Assembly (NCBI GenBank): GCA_028565635.1
Contig: JAOXYB010065301.1
Span: 1 to 10,302 of the forward strand
Direction of reading: 5' to 3'
Source of the DNA: Phoronis ovalis
Lineage: Eukaryota; Phoronida; Phoronidae
DNA length: 10,302 nt
Of this stretch, positions 1-8,827 are shown in pieces. The translations under genes were made by a program, and so were the position numbers. A model generated the notes under the pieces. It did not search any database and was not told the DNA's origin. It saw only the letters and a list, made by a program, of their open reading frames with translations. The first letter of the stretch is position 1. Each line of letters opens with the position of its first letter.

Positions 1-298
1 TTGAAGATTCGCATCAGCATTTGACCTACTTCTCAAGGTCATTTTGAAATGTGGCCTGGCCTAATACGCCCACCAACATATGGCCTATGTGAATCCACCT
101 TTGAATCGTCCACTCATCGCTTCGTCTTTCCCGAAATGGGCGCAACATAACATGCACTCTCAGGTACAAACATGGCCGCCAGTCGGCCATGTTGGAAGTA
201 ATCAGGGTCAAACTTATGTCCGACGTGTACTTTGACCAGTACTTACCCTGTACCAAATATGAAGATGATCCAACAAAAACAAAAGCTATTATTGCGAG
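1..298. repeat. Interspersed repeat, copy 1
   Basis: Positions about 6-290 are a diverged direct copy of about 480-765. Shared blocks include TTTGACCTACTTCTCAAGGT, the segment around ACGCCCACCAAC, CGCTTCGTCTTTCCCGA, ACAAACATGGCCGCCA and TACCCTGTACCAAATA. The copy may extend beyond the window. A perfect 8-bp stem (CATGGCCG/CGGCCATG, 171-191) is present here only. No coding domain is evident, and the element family is not one I can name. Confidence 0.8.
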
Positions 299-473
299 CT
301 AACATCTTGAGAACAAACATGGCTGCCAGTCGGCAATCTTGAATGTGATCCATGTCAAAATTACAGACGATCTGCATTTTAACCTGTATTTATCCTGTAC
401 CAAATATAAAGCTGATCGGATAAAAACTGAAGCAGTTAGTGGGTGACAAAAAAAATATTATGCAACAAAAATT
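299..473. repeat. Interspersed repeat, partial middle copy
   Basis: Positions about 311-445 match the inner part of both long copies (168-290 and 640-775): ACAAACATGGC-GCCA, GTCAAAATTA, CCTGTACCAAATA and an A-rich tail. So this inner segment is present three times in about 600 bases, probably a local tandem duplication with loss of the left part. Confidence 0.7.
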
Positions 474-870
474 GTCGAATATTCGTATCGACATTTGACC
501 TACTTCTCAAGGTCATTTTGAAATGTCACCTGGCCTATTACGCCCACCAACCCATGGCTACGTGAATCCACCTTCGAATCGTCAAGTCAACGCTTCGTCT
601 TTCCCGAGATGTTCGCAATGTAAGGTGCACTCTCGGGTACAAACATGGCCGCCAATCGGCCATCTTGGAAGTAATCCAGGTCAAAATTATATCAGACCTG
701 CGCTTTGACCTGTACTTACCCTGTACCAAATACGAAGATGATCTGACGAAAGCTGAAGCCGTTATAGCAACACAAAGAAAAGGGTACATACGCCGACGAC
801 AACGCCGCATACAGGACGGCTATATGCCCTTTCACTATTACATAGCGATGGGCATAAAAACAACTTTAAA
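474..870. repeat. Interspersed repeat, copy 2 (longest)
   Basis: A second long copy, about 474 bases after copy 1. It extends past the homologous part into a GC-richer stretch (785-850, CGCCGACGACAACGCCGCAT and so on) ending near GGGCATAAAAACAAC. Short open frames on either strand are frame accidents of the repeat. The right boundary is approximate. Confidence 0.7.
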
Positions 871-1427
871 GATGGATGACCAAGTGTGGGAGACTGATTC
901 CTCAACTAACTAATACAGCAACACATTTTTGTGGGGTTTAAAATTCACTGAACAAGTAAAAATTGCCTTATGCTCATTAATGACTAATTGTTCTATGCCA
1001 CACATGTAATGAAGCAGCAATAGCCACCAGAGGACACACTTGTACAAGCTCCATGTCTAATTATTTCTTGCTTTGCAGAGTAGGTACCAGTCAGCATTCT
1101 TGTATTTGATTTGTTAGAGACTGACTTGAGCTAACTTAAGTAAAGTGCACTGACATTGGGTAAATTAATTCCATTTGTGAGTATTACTATATAACCTCTA
1201 TTAGTGCAAACACATTTTAGGTGAAACAAAGTGTGGTCAAATTATAGGAAATGTCGAAATATAACAGGTTAATGCACTAATTTTCAATTTCAATCTGCTT
1301 TAGAAATAATTCTTAGTTAGTGTAAGATATGATAATTTATAAAAATAATTCCAATTTCACACATGTTTTTGGCAGAAGGTCACGACTAAACTAGCACAAA
1401 GGCAATTTAACAAGTAGACAAGCTCAC
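871..1427 (-). other. AT-rich intron sequence downstream of exon J
   Basis: It begins at the exon J donor GTGAGC (1427-1422). I translated by eye for the missing H-x-Y...G-x-Y half-domain and saw none. No RNA gene or further repeat was recognised. Confidence 0.55.
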
Positions 1428-1735
1428 CTAGAAACTTGAACAGAGCAAGATTGTGGATCATCATCTCCAAAATTCCAGCAGAAGCTCAGCTGATTACCAG
1501 ATGATACAACAGCTGTCACTATGACTAGCGTACCACTTTGGACAACAGTACTGGGCGTCGTCAAAACAATGCCCTCTATAGGTTCATCAACACTTGTGAT
1601 GGAAGATGTTGAGACCCAGCTGACATGGTTAGACACGTTTACAAACACACTGTATTCACCAATGTCAGAATACATGTGTGCAATGTCACACTGGTATACT
1701 GGCACAGTCGAGTGATCATTCGATATATGCAATGT
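1428..1735 (-). CDS. Exon J: end of a PKD domain and start of another (last exon seen)
   Basis: 102 codons plus two bases. The acceptor is TATTTGTTTCAG before 1735 (phase 0) and the donor is TCTAG|GTGAGC at 1427 (phase 2). Residues 18-50 include DIAHMYSDIGEYSVFVNVSN, the H-x-Y...G-x-Y-x-V-x-V-x-V-x-N ending of the exon I unit. From about residue 55 (IVLTTPSTVVQSGTLVIVTA) the next unit starts, reaching CWNFGDDDPQSC at 86-97, an FGDD variant of the GDG turn. That domain must be completed by an exon beginning in phase 2, which I do not find below 1428 in this window. Confidence 0.9.
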
Positions 1736-2005
1736 CTGAAACAAATACAATTGATTTGTAGTTATGCTGTGTTTACATTCTGTTTCTGTGCATTACCAAG
1801 TATTTAGCAACCGAAGCAGTAAATTCATTTTTAATTTCGTAGTTGCATTGAAACTTGTCAACACCTATTTTTTCTGCTATAACCAGAAGACCAATGAAAG
1901 TCTTGAGAGAACACTGTAAGCTTTGTTTTGCTTGTGATTCACTTTTGGACTAAATTTACTTTTCACAAATCGATATGACATCAAATAAGCAATTACAGAA
2001 CTTAC

Positions 2006-2176
2006 CCGCAAAACTATGTTATCCGAAGATATCCGCTGCTGGTGTCCATCGCCCCAATTCACCTCGATCCACAAGTGTTGTCCTCCAGTAATATTTAGCT
2101 GCATCACCGACTCTGTGCCATTAACAGCAGGCTTCACAGACATATCTGCTGCATTCACAGGATGTTGTGCATATAA
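2006..2176 (-). CDS. Exon I: PKD domain N-terminal half with WGDG turn
   Basis: Exactly 57 codons (phase 0 to 0). The acceptor is CTGTTTTGTAG before 2176 and the donor is CGG|GTAAGT at 2005. Residues 1-10 (LYAQHPVNAA) close the exon H unit. Residues 14-57 open a classic PKD unit: SVKPAVNGTESVMQLNIT, then WIEVNWGDGHQQ with the W-G-D-G turn at 41-44. Sequons are NGT and NIT. The matching H-x-Y...G-x-Y half lies in exon J. Confidence 0.88.
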
Positions 2177-2600
2177 CTACAAAACAGAAAATGCGTTAAA
2201 CATCTTAATTAGTATCATATTTGTCATAATGAAGATTTTCAAACACCACCATGGGACAATAGCGTTAACCCTATTTTGCTTCATTATACAACAACATCCT
2301 TATGAAGGTAAATAACTTCAACTTGTAGAACTTTACACATTGTATGAAAACAGTAAAGAAAATTTATGAACAGTTAAAACTAAAATATAAGCCTTATTGC
2401 TTTCAGCATCCTCTCTGGTTCCTGATTCTTAAATTCATGCACAGTTTTGTTTTTCACAAAATAAAAGGATCATCCCGGACTTTGAAGACCTGTACAGGCT
2501 ACACCTGTGAGCGGGATCTCTCGGGCTTTTGGGTAGGCATTGCTTGTATATTCCTGAGCAGCTACTACAGTGCAAAAGTTAGTACAAACAAATCAAATAC
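2177..2600 (-). other. Intron between exons H and I
   Basis: This 424-bp phase-0 intron runs from GTATTT to TTTTGTAG. A GC-richer patch at about 2466-2545 stands out from the AT-rich surroundings. It has no start, splice or domain pattern that ties it to the gene and may be an old repeat fragment. Confidence 0.65.
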
Positions 2601-2790
2601 CTGCAGACTGCTTCCAACAGAGCTGACTCCATTATAAACAACTACTGAGATATTCTGTAAGCCAGAAGAGTGCAACCCTGTCACCAAATACGGCAAAGTG
2701 GACGAGATGGTCCTGTTGCATAAATGCCATTCATACACTGCATCTGATCCAGAAGTAATAATGGCGTCCCACTTCTGAGCAGGAGCAGAA
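2601..2790 (-). CDS. Exon H: most of a PKD domain without GDG
   Basis: One base, then 63 codons. The start was chosen by phase. The acceptor TTGCTTCATAG before 2790 completes the AA left by exon G to an Asn codon and keeps the frame open. A better-looking acceptor 16 bases on (CTCCTGCTCAG before 2774) would shift the frame. Residues SGSDAVYEWHLCNRT (13-27) carry the Y-E-W core strand. Residues SGLQNISVVVYNGVSSV end the unit. The donor CAG|GTATTT at 2600 is weaker than its neighbours (phase 0). Sequons are NRT and NIS. Confidence 0.82.
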
Positions 2791-3060
2791 CTATGAAGCA
2801 ACAAACATCATCACATATAATAATGTTTACACAAATATTTGCAATTTGTCCTATTTAAGAATGATTCTTTAAATTTGCTGAAGAATGACAATACAACAAA
2901 CAAAACATTAAAAATAATCCACGACTTAATTCAATGTCCCCCAATGTTTTACACAATTGCCACATGCAAGTTTCCTTACAGCTTATTAAACGAGTATCTA
3001 CATCATGCAAAATAACTCACAGATTATTTTATTAACAAACCATGCAGATTAATAACTTAC

Positions 3061-3284
3061 TTTTGTAAATTTCCTAAAGCCACAAATGTAGGCCCCTCTA
3101 TATGTGCAGATGAAATGGCTTCTAGGACAGTGACAACAGTTGCAACTATGTCACCATTATTGATAAATTGCACACGGTAAACGCCTGTGCTTGAGTAAGT
3201 ATGTGTCCAGGGTTGACTGATATCAACACTGTCATGCAGACTACCATCTCCATGGTCTACAGTCACATTAGGACCAACAACATT
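3061..3284 (-). CDS. Exon G: PKD domain core with HGDG turn, and start of the next
   Basis: 74 codons plus two bases. The acceptor is TTTCTCTTACAG before 3284 (phase 0) and the donor is CAAAA|GTAAGT at 3060 (phase 2). Residues 1-55 run NVTVDHGDGSLHDSV, then WTHTYSSTGVYRVQFINNGD and VVTVLE. This is a PKD unit with the GDG turn at 12-14 and the H-T-Y...G-V-Y signature. It lacks the usual Trp before GDG, having D-H instead. Residues from about 62 (IEGPTFVALGNLQ) open the next unit. The strong GTAAGT donor dictates a phase-2 acceptor for exon H. Confidence 0.9.
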
Positions 3285-3743
3285 CTGTAAGAGAAATTTC
3301 TAATAAAAAAATTACCTTGAATCAAATAGTATTCTAAAAGGCAATTTAGCAATTTCTCACTAATTCCACAATTATTGCTATCATTGGTATCGGCAGAAAA
3401 TATCTTCAAGGTCAATAAATTTGACCTTGAGCACAAACTTGGGTCCTCTCACTAAGAATGAAAATTACTAATGAAAATTCATGACCACAAATTGCAGGAG
3501 GTATGTTAATAGTGACAGTTCTATGATCTTACTTACTTATTCTGATTAAGTTTTAAGACGCATGTTGTGAGGTTACGTATATAACTTTATTACTATTAGC
3601 CAATCAGAGGATTTACTCAATCACTTTTTCTAATTTAAGATAATCAGCAAGGGAATAAATATTCAAGAATTTCTGTCAGTTAGAAATCTAACTTTGAAAC
3701 TAATCACACCAATACAAAGTGTACTCTGTCATAGCTGCATTAC
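3285..3743 (-). other. Intron between exons F and G
   Basis: This 459-bp phase-0 intron runs from GTAATG to TTTCTCTTACAG. Apart from a 10-bp inverted pair at 3406-3430, no structured feature is seen. Confidence 0.75.
3406..3430. repeat. Perfect 10-bp inverted repeat with TCAAGGTCA half-sites
   Basis: TCAAGGTCAA is followed after five bases by its exact reverse complement TTGACCTTGA. TCAAGGTCA is the known extended half-site bound by SF-1/ERR-type nuclear receptors. A regulatory role here is only a guess, and a small stem is equally possible. Confidence 0.5.
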
Positions 3744-3856
3744 CTGTATCTGGAATATTGTAGGTTGATGGAGTGTAGTTATGGTATCTGATAGGATGTA
3801 CGGCAAATTCGAAGAAATACTGACAACAACTTCGACAGTTTCACTAACATAACTCA
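3744..3856 (-). CDS. Exon F: end of one PKD domain and start of the next
   Basis: Two bases, then 37 codons. The acceptor is CACATTCCAG before 3856 (phase 1) and the donor is ATACAG|GTAATG at 3743 (phase 0). The split codon gives Val, so the join reads VENL-V-SYVSETVEVVVSI. This closes the exon D/E unit. The rest (SDTITTLHQPTIFQIQ) leads into the unit carried by exon G. The exon is too short to be found by length alone. Support comes from matching phases on both sides and the V-x-V strand pattern. Confidence 0.8.
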
Positions 3857-4016
3857 CTGGAATGTGAAGATAACTTTATTTTCCAGCAAATTACGATAGA
3901 AAAATAGAACGTTTCAACATAAATCAAATCTAGTTTCAGCTGATAAGTTCACATTGCTATTAGCCACATTACATTACTGTAGCAAAACTAATAAATGAGG
4001 GTGTAGCAAATTTGAT

Positions 4017-4040
4017 TAGCTGATTCAGTAGCTGATTCAG
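4017..4040. repeat. Two perfect 12-bp tandem copies
   Basis: TAGCTGATTCAG occurs twice in a row, followed by CTAAC. It looks like a small slippage duplication inside the E/F intron. Confidence 0.8.
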
Positions 4041-4277
4041 CTAACGAACTTACTTAAGTAAGGTTAAAATATTGCTTACACAAAAAACTTGAAATACTAT
4101 TTTGCTTAGATACTGTCGGTAGACTAACAACTACGACTAGCCTGAGTCCAGAACCCTGTTTTGTTTCTTCAGTGCTTTAAATATTATCTTCTAAAGTCAT
4201 ACAGCATGCAAATTAAAATGTCTTTACCTTTCAAATTCTTAGGGTTTAATCTAACTGAATTTTTAAATCATTCTTAA

Positions 4278-4948
4278 GGGGGCTGGATCCGTTCAGAAAA
4301 AATTATTCACACTTTACATTTTGGGTTGAATTTTGGACAGTTTAATGAAAAAATATACTAATAAAAGTATACATTTCTAGAAAGGTACTAACTTAAGGAT
4401 TACAAGAAGTTACTTTACTTATCTGTCACATGATTATGCAATTAGTAACGAGGCCATTTTGGGTAAAATCACAATTTTCAACATGTAAACTTCAGAAAAA
4501 TGTAAGTCCACCAACTTAACTTCAAATAGAGATCTACAAAAGCATGTCTCAGATTTTTAAAATTTTGTATCATTCAATAAAGTTATGACTTTCCAAAATC
4601 CAACTGCCAGAAATGTTTCATTTTTCAGAAATATTTCAGAACTAAGAAGAATTTCAAAAATCTGAGACACATATTGGTGTTCCTAGTTGGAAGTTAATTT
4701 TGGACGAAATTAGCTTAGTATCTGCAGGGGTGTTGCACATTTTGAAAAACATGAGTTTCTACCCAAACTGGCCTCCTTACTGATTATATAATCCTGTGAT
4801 ACATAAAAGTATAAGGATTTTTCACAATCCTTAAGTTAATACGTGTCCAATAAATGTATACTGTATAAATGTACATTTCATTAAACTGCTCAAAATTTGA
4901 ATCAAAGTGTAAAATGTAAATAACTTGTCCCGAACAGATCTCACCCCC
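4278..4948. mobile_element. Fold-back DNA transposon (non-autonomous), TTAA-flanked
   Basis: The 671-bp element begins GGGGGCTGGATCCGTTC and ends GAACAGATCTCACCCCC. These ends are inverted repeats of each other, and the similarity continues inward for about 300 bases. Examples are ATGTCTCAGATTTTT at 4544 against AAAAATCTGAGAC at 4659, and TAACTTAAGGATT near 4390 against AATCCTTAAGTTA near 4827. The left flank is TTAA (4274-4277) and the right flank is TTGA (4949-4952), consistent with a TTAA target duplication with one mutation. piggyBac and Kolobok elements are known to use TTAA targets; the superfamily cannot be fixed from this copy. It has no transposase coding capacity and probably moved with help from another element. 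Confidence 0.75.
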
Positions 4949-5011
4949 TTGAAAGATTCAGTAAATTCTTTTAAAAGAATTCCAAAATCTGCATAGAGAT
5001 CGGCAGCTTAC

Positions 5012-5122
5012 CTAAATTTTCAACAGTAACAGTTACATTATGGTTACCAGGACTACCAAAAGTTGTACTGACAACTGGAAGCGCAGACTGTTCATCAAGC
5101 CATGTGTAAAGTAGATCATTAC
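5012..5122 (-). CDS. Exon E: middle of a PKD domain
   Basis: Two bases, 36 codons, one base (phase 1 to 1). The acceptor is TTTATTTGTAG before 5122 and the donor is TTTAG|GTAAGC at 5011. It encodes NDLLYTWLDEQSALPVVSTT and then FGSPGNHNVTVTVENL. The core Y-T-W strand and the closing N-V-T-V-T-V-E-N strand continue the unit opened at the end of exon D. There is no GDG motif. The exon is symmetric, so skipping it would keep the frame but destroy the domain. Confidence 0.87.
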
Positions 5123-6577
5123 CTACAAATAAAACGATTTCAAAAAGATAAAACAATGCCTTTGCTACTTAGTGGATTATACTAGAAATACAGTAACCTT
5201 GACCTATACAATGAAGTACCAATGAAATAGTACTACAATTACATGCTTGGTCTGTCTACGATCCAAATTTTTAGAAGCCAGAAACAATTTCGATAGACAA
5301 AAGCTCTAACACTTTTTAAATCTGGTATTTGTAGCATATTTATAACTAAAATATTAAATCAAAAATAATTTTTTTACAAAAACATGACTGTCACAATTAA
5401 AGAATCATAACTCTACAAAAATTTAGCTCTTTTATATAGAGTGTTTCACGTAATCAAACCAGCCGTACTTTGCATATCAACTGCCATAATATATTAAATA
5501 GGTTTAAGCAATTTCTATAAGAAATGCAAATGCCTCAAATTTATAATATCCTACTCAATCTTACTTACTGTTGACCTAGTAGCTGATTACTAAAGTTTAA
5601 TGCGAAATATTGATCTATGATTAGGAAGCAGAGTCATTAAACTACTGGGAATCATTCAGTTGCGAAGAATAATATTTCTAGCATATAGTGAATTATACAA
5701 CAGTCAATAGACTTAGATAACAGATGCTAAATATAATATTCATAATAATAAACTTTGAAGAAACAAAATTTCATAATAATGGATGCAATAATCTCCAACA
5801 GTATGCACAAAATGTTACTTCTAACACAATCCTGATTTTAAACAATCAATACAAATGTCACATATAAAACAAAAGACTTTTAACTCGCTTGCTGAATACA
5901 AAACCTGGAGCTAATGTCAAAAGCTTTTGACTCCATTATAATATGATGCAACATGGGAAAATGAAATATCATTATTCTAATAAATTAAATTAAATCATAA
6001 CCTTCATTTACACACACATTAAATTCAACATATCGGAACAATTTTTTTAAATGCATTCCATTTAAAAATACAATATATAATTTAATCCAGAATCAGTACT
6101 GAACCTCTCAAAACTAATGTTTGCATCTTCACAAAGAAAGAAGTAGTACGGTTGTTACAAGATACCTTTCTTGTAACTCACAAGTTCATGCTGAAGTAGA
6201 AACAAATTACACTATATATCATGTTAGTGAAAGCAGTAAGTATATTATAGTCGGAGACATATGCGCATCCCACAAATGTTTCCTTATTTTATGAATCATC
6301 TGACAGTGAAGAGGTATGCACAAAGGGAATTCCCACTTGTGAACAACTATGTTCCTGGACCTGTTGTAATAAGTGTGAATTCCCTTTATGCATGCCTTTT
6401 CTCAGTCTAATGATTCATGAAATAAGGAAATATTTGTGGTATGTATATATGTGCTGACTATAATATTCTTTGCATTCTGGGATTTTAAACATAACTAAAC
6501 AATATATGAACACTACAAGTATTGAATGCACATCTTTGGCGATTTATAATTTGAAAGAAAGTTTACCAAGGACTTAC
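5123..6577 (-). other. Long AT-rich intron between exons D and E
   Basis: This 1455-bp phase-1 intron runs from GTAAGT to TTATTTGTAG. Its part near exon D contains the large hairpin at 6238-6470. The stretch 5123-6237 is AT-rich, with short A and T runs and no coding block, RNA gene or structured repeat that I recognise. Confidence 0.75.
6238..6470. repeat. Long imperfect hairpin (MITE-like inverted repeat)
   Basis: Arm 6238-6347 is the reverse complement, with scattered mismatches and small indels, of arm 6363-6470. The loop is only about 15 bases (6348-6362). Matching blocks include ATATTATAGTC, CCACAAAT-TTTCCTTATTT, ATGAATCAT, AAAGGGAATTC and CACTT. Identity looks about 75-80% by eye. Such a near-complete fold-back inside an intron is typical of a short non-autonomous DNA transposon. 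Transcribed with the host gene, it could form a hairpin RNA. No target-site duplication is obvious. Confidence 0.75.
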
Positions 6578-7086
6578 CTAGAGCATGTACCAACAGATTA
6601 AGTTGTCTGCCTACTACAGCTTCACCAATGATCTCTATCCTATCTATGGAAGCCATTTGTTGTACAACGACACAGATTGAGTCCCCGGTTGAGGAAATGT
6701 CATTGTATGCTTCTACACTAACATTATGTAGCCCAGACTCAATAAATGTGTGATTGAAGACTAGCATTTGTCCAACTTCATTAATGTGTGTAGTCACCTG
6801 ATCAGTATCAATGCCAATCTTGTACCTTACATCTGATCCTTGACCTACCATGGCATAAATGTTCACAGCAGATCCTACAGCTTTTGGACCATCTGTTGAC
6901 AACATCAGACCACGTATGGGGTGTTGAACTACAACCGTATATGGTAACCAAGTAACTATAGTTCCCAATTGGTTAACTGCTTGAACAGTTATGTTGTAAT
7001 AGTTTACAGTAGAAAATATGTAAACCAATGTAGTTGACATCTCTGTACTTGTAGTATGAGGCACATCTTCACCATTCACCAGCCAC
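6578..7086 (-). CDS. Exon D: end of one PKD domain, one complete PKD domain, start of another
   Basis: One base completing an Arg codon, 169 codons, then one base. The acceptor is TTTTCTGTTACAG before 7086 (phase 2) and the donor is CTAG|GTAAGT at 6577 (phase 1). The first 60 residues finish the exon C unit: W-L-V-N-G-E-D, then LVYIFSTVNYYNITVQAVNQ. The splice falls inside the F-R-W core strand, so the C/D junction is confirmed by domain continuity. Residues about 64-150 are a full unit without GDG (VGSAVNIYAMVGQGSDVRYK, then FNHTFIESGLHNVSVEAYND). Residues from about 153 (GEAVVGRQLNLLVHAL) open the next unit, continued in exon E. Sequons are NIT, NHT and NVS. Confidence 0.92.
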
Positions 7087-7332
7087 CTGTAACAGAAAAC
7101 CGCAAACATAATCTTCTGTTATTTCTATACCGTACAACTGCATATCCATATTTGCTATACGCTATGGAGTACTTTATTTACCAACTACCACTCACACAAT
7201 TTCACCAGTATACCTGGAGGTGCACAGCATTTCAGATATTAGACAGGAAATCAAGTATAAGGGAACCTGGGACTTTTCCACACCAGGCCAAGATAAGGAT
7301 AACAAAACCCTCCAATGTGGTTGAAAACTCAC
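7087..7332 (-). other. Intron between exons C and D
   Basis: This 246-bp phase-2 intron runs from GTGAGT to TTCTGTTACAG. Plus-strand reading frames across it are shadows. No other feature is seen. Confidence 0.75.
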
Positions 7333-8075
7333 CTAAATGTGATAGCCGAACCCTTTAGCACAGATGCGTTGAATGACACTTCTGTTCCGCTGCTAATGAA
7401 TTCTTCACTACCACTAACAACGATTAAATCTTCAATGGGGATCTCTACATTAAACAAAGCTGTTGCAGTGGCTTCATTCAAGAGATTTTTAACAGTGACT
7501 CTCACAACATGTGTACCAATAGATGTAAAATTATGAATGAAATATGTCTCTGTAGTCGTTGCATTGAAAATCCCATTAGGTCCAGAAATTGACCAATCAC
7601 ATGACATATTTAATGAAGAGCTGGCTAAAAACAATGTGATGTTATATTCCGAATTATGTCGCACAACTCCCTTTGTTAAAATGGTAACTCCTTGAATTTC
7701 TTCTAATGTGATGATACTCTGCTCCGTGTAGGAGATCAAGTCTGAAGCATTATTAAACATGCGAAAGTTTGGCATATACTGCCCTTGTGAAGTGTATATG
7801 TGGTCCATATCCATATGAAGGGTGCACCCATGACCATAACTAGCGACTAAATGCAGAGTATCATTGCCCCTCTCAGCACCACTTAGTAAATGTCCATGTT
7901 CATCTACTATGGCAAATATTTGTGTATCACCATCACCAAAGTCAGCTTCAAGAAATGAATCCTGTCGAGAAGCAGTCACGGCAGTTATGAGGAAATGTGT
8001 TGTGTCATGAAGTTTACTAACTCTCGACGAGCCCAAGACTACAGTAAGATTTGATATAGTATGATCCATGACCAC
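7333..8075 (-). CDS. Exon C: long exon with two full PKD domains and part of a third
   Basis: 247 codons plus two bases. The acceptor is ATATTGCAG before 8075 (phase 0) and the donor is TTTAG|GTGAGT at 7332 (phase 2). Residues about 20-127 form one PKD unit with the FGDG turn at 46-49 and HIYTSQGQY at 92-100. It has an unusually long insert (about 40 residues) between these two motifs. Residues about 128-220 form a second unit without GDG: CDWSISGPNG at 159, then FIHNFTSIGTHVVRVTVKN. From about 221 a third unit starts (SGTEVSFNASVLKGSAITF) and is finished in exon D. Eight NxS/T sequons (NLT, NDT, NAS, NIT, NMS, NAT, NFT, NAS) point to a glycosylated ectodomain. This is the longest coding block of the gene. 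Confidence 0.92.
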
Positions 8076-8438
8076 CTGCAATATGAGAACAGTATATGGC
8101 AAAGGTTCATTTCAAAACTTCTTTTTTGACTTTTGAAGTAGATCTGTACTTGTATACTTATAAGCAATCTATACATATTTTGTTATTACAAAAGCAACTT
8201 CATGGAAACTGTACAATAGTTTTCACAAGATTCTCCCAAAATATTAGTTTAGTTTCATTTCCAAGGAGTACAAACTCTAGTGTTTAAACCTGGCCTGAAT
8301 CCTGTCAGTTTATTGAGGGAAGCAGCTGAAACTGATTGCAGTCAACCCTGGGAAGTGACAGCCCCAATATCACCACCACCAGTATGTTTATTTATTCACT
8401 GCATCATTTATTTAACATTACTTTAATATTCTACATAC
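8076..8438 (-). other. Intron between exons B and C
   Basis: This 363-bp phase-0 intron runs from GTATGT to ATATTGCAG. No coding block, RNA gene or clear repeat was recognised in it. Confidence 0.75.
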
Positions 8439-8525
8439 CACAGTGAGAGAAGACTGCAGCCATCCCAGATAATTGGACACATTCACTGAGACCTCATAGA
8501 TACCATACAACATGAAAATGTGTTC
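8439..8525 (-). CDS. Exon B: C-terminal half of a PKD domain
   Basis: A short symmetric exon of exactly 29 codons (phase 0 to 0). The acceptor is TTTTTTAG before 8525 and the donor is GTG|GTATGT at 8438. It encodes EHIFMLYGIYEVSVNVSNYL, a textbook H-x-F...G-x-Y-x-V-x-V-x-V-x-N ending of a PKD domain, with one sequon (NVS). It completes the domain begun in exon A and continues into VVMDH of exon C. Skipping this exon would keep the frame but remove the last strands of that domain. Confidence 0.85.
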
Positions 8526-8827
8526 CTAAAAAAGTATGCACATTAAATAGCAACAACTGCTTGTAAGCAAGGAATAAACCCCCAGTTTAATTCGAGTCAG
8601 CAAACAGTAAGGCATTTCACTCATTAACGTTTGTTTCACATCAAATATACCTCTTAGGAGAGCGGGTTTTAAGTTTGGATGGAAAACAGAAGTTTATCAG
8701 GTTCAAAATAGATAAGTCATTGGGCACTATCAATTAATCTTTATATTATTAAATGGTATAACATAATGACAGTGATTGAATCCTTACCATCATGGTTCCA
8801 TTTAAATATAGCATCAGGTCAACTAAC
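8526..8827 (-). other. Intron between exons A and B
   Basis: This 302-bp phase-0 intron runs from GTTAGT to TTTTTTAG. It contains a second, stronger-looking donor (GATG|GTAAGG) at 8787, but reading through to it meets an in-frame TGA at 8821-8819. No repeat or RNA gene is seen. Confidence 0.75.

Larger units (their letters stand above)
3857..5011 (-). other. Intron between exons E and F
   Basis: This 1155-bp phase-1 intron runs from GTAAGC to CACATTCCAG. Most of it is the fold-back element at 4278-4948. A small 12-bp tandem duplication lies at 4017-4040. The remainder is AT-rich with nothing recognised. Confidence 0.75.

Noticed and set aside
538-810. Minus-strand open frame similar to one at 26-256
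   Set aside because: The similarity comes from the two repeat copies. The encoded residues are low-information and Arg-rich, with no known domain, so this is a repeat and not a gene pair.
665-913. 82-codon plus-strand open frame
   Set aside because: It begins inside an interspersed repeat copy, its frame is not kept in copy 1, and it shows no domain or splice support.
2016-2315. 99-codon plus-strand open frame
   Set aside because: It overlaps exon I on the opposite strand and continues into an intron. It is an antisense shadow of the PKD exon.
2344-2637. 97-codon plus-strand open frame
   Set aside because: It spans the H/I intron, including the GC-richer patch, and runs into exon H antisense. 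There is no recognisable domain or supporting splice structure.
7056-7536. Plus-strand open frames of 100 and 73 codons
   Set aside because: They lie opposite exons C and D and their intron, with no domain pattern; the minus-strand exons explain the openness.
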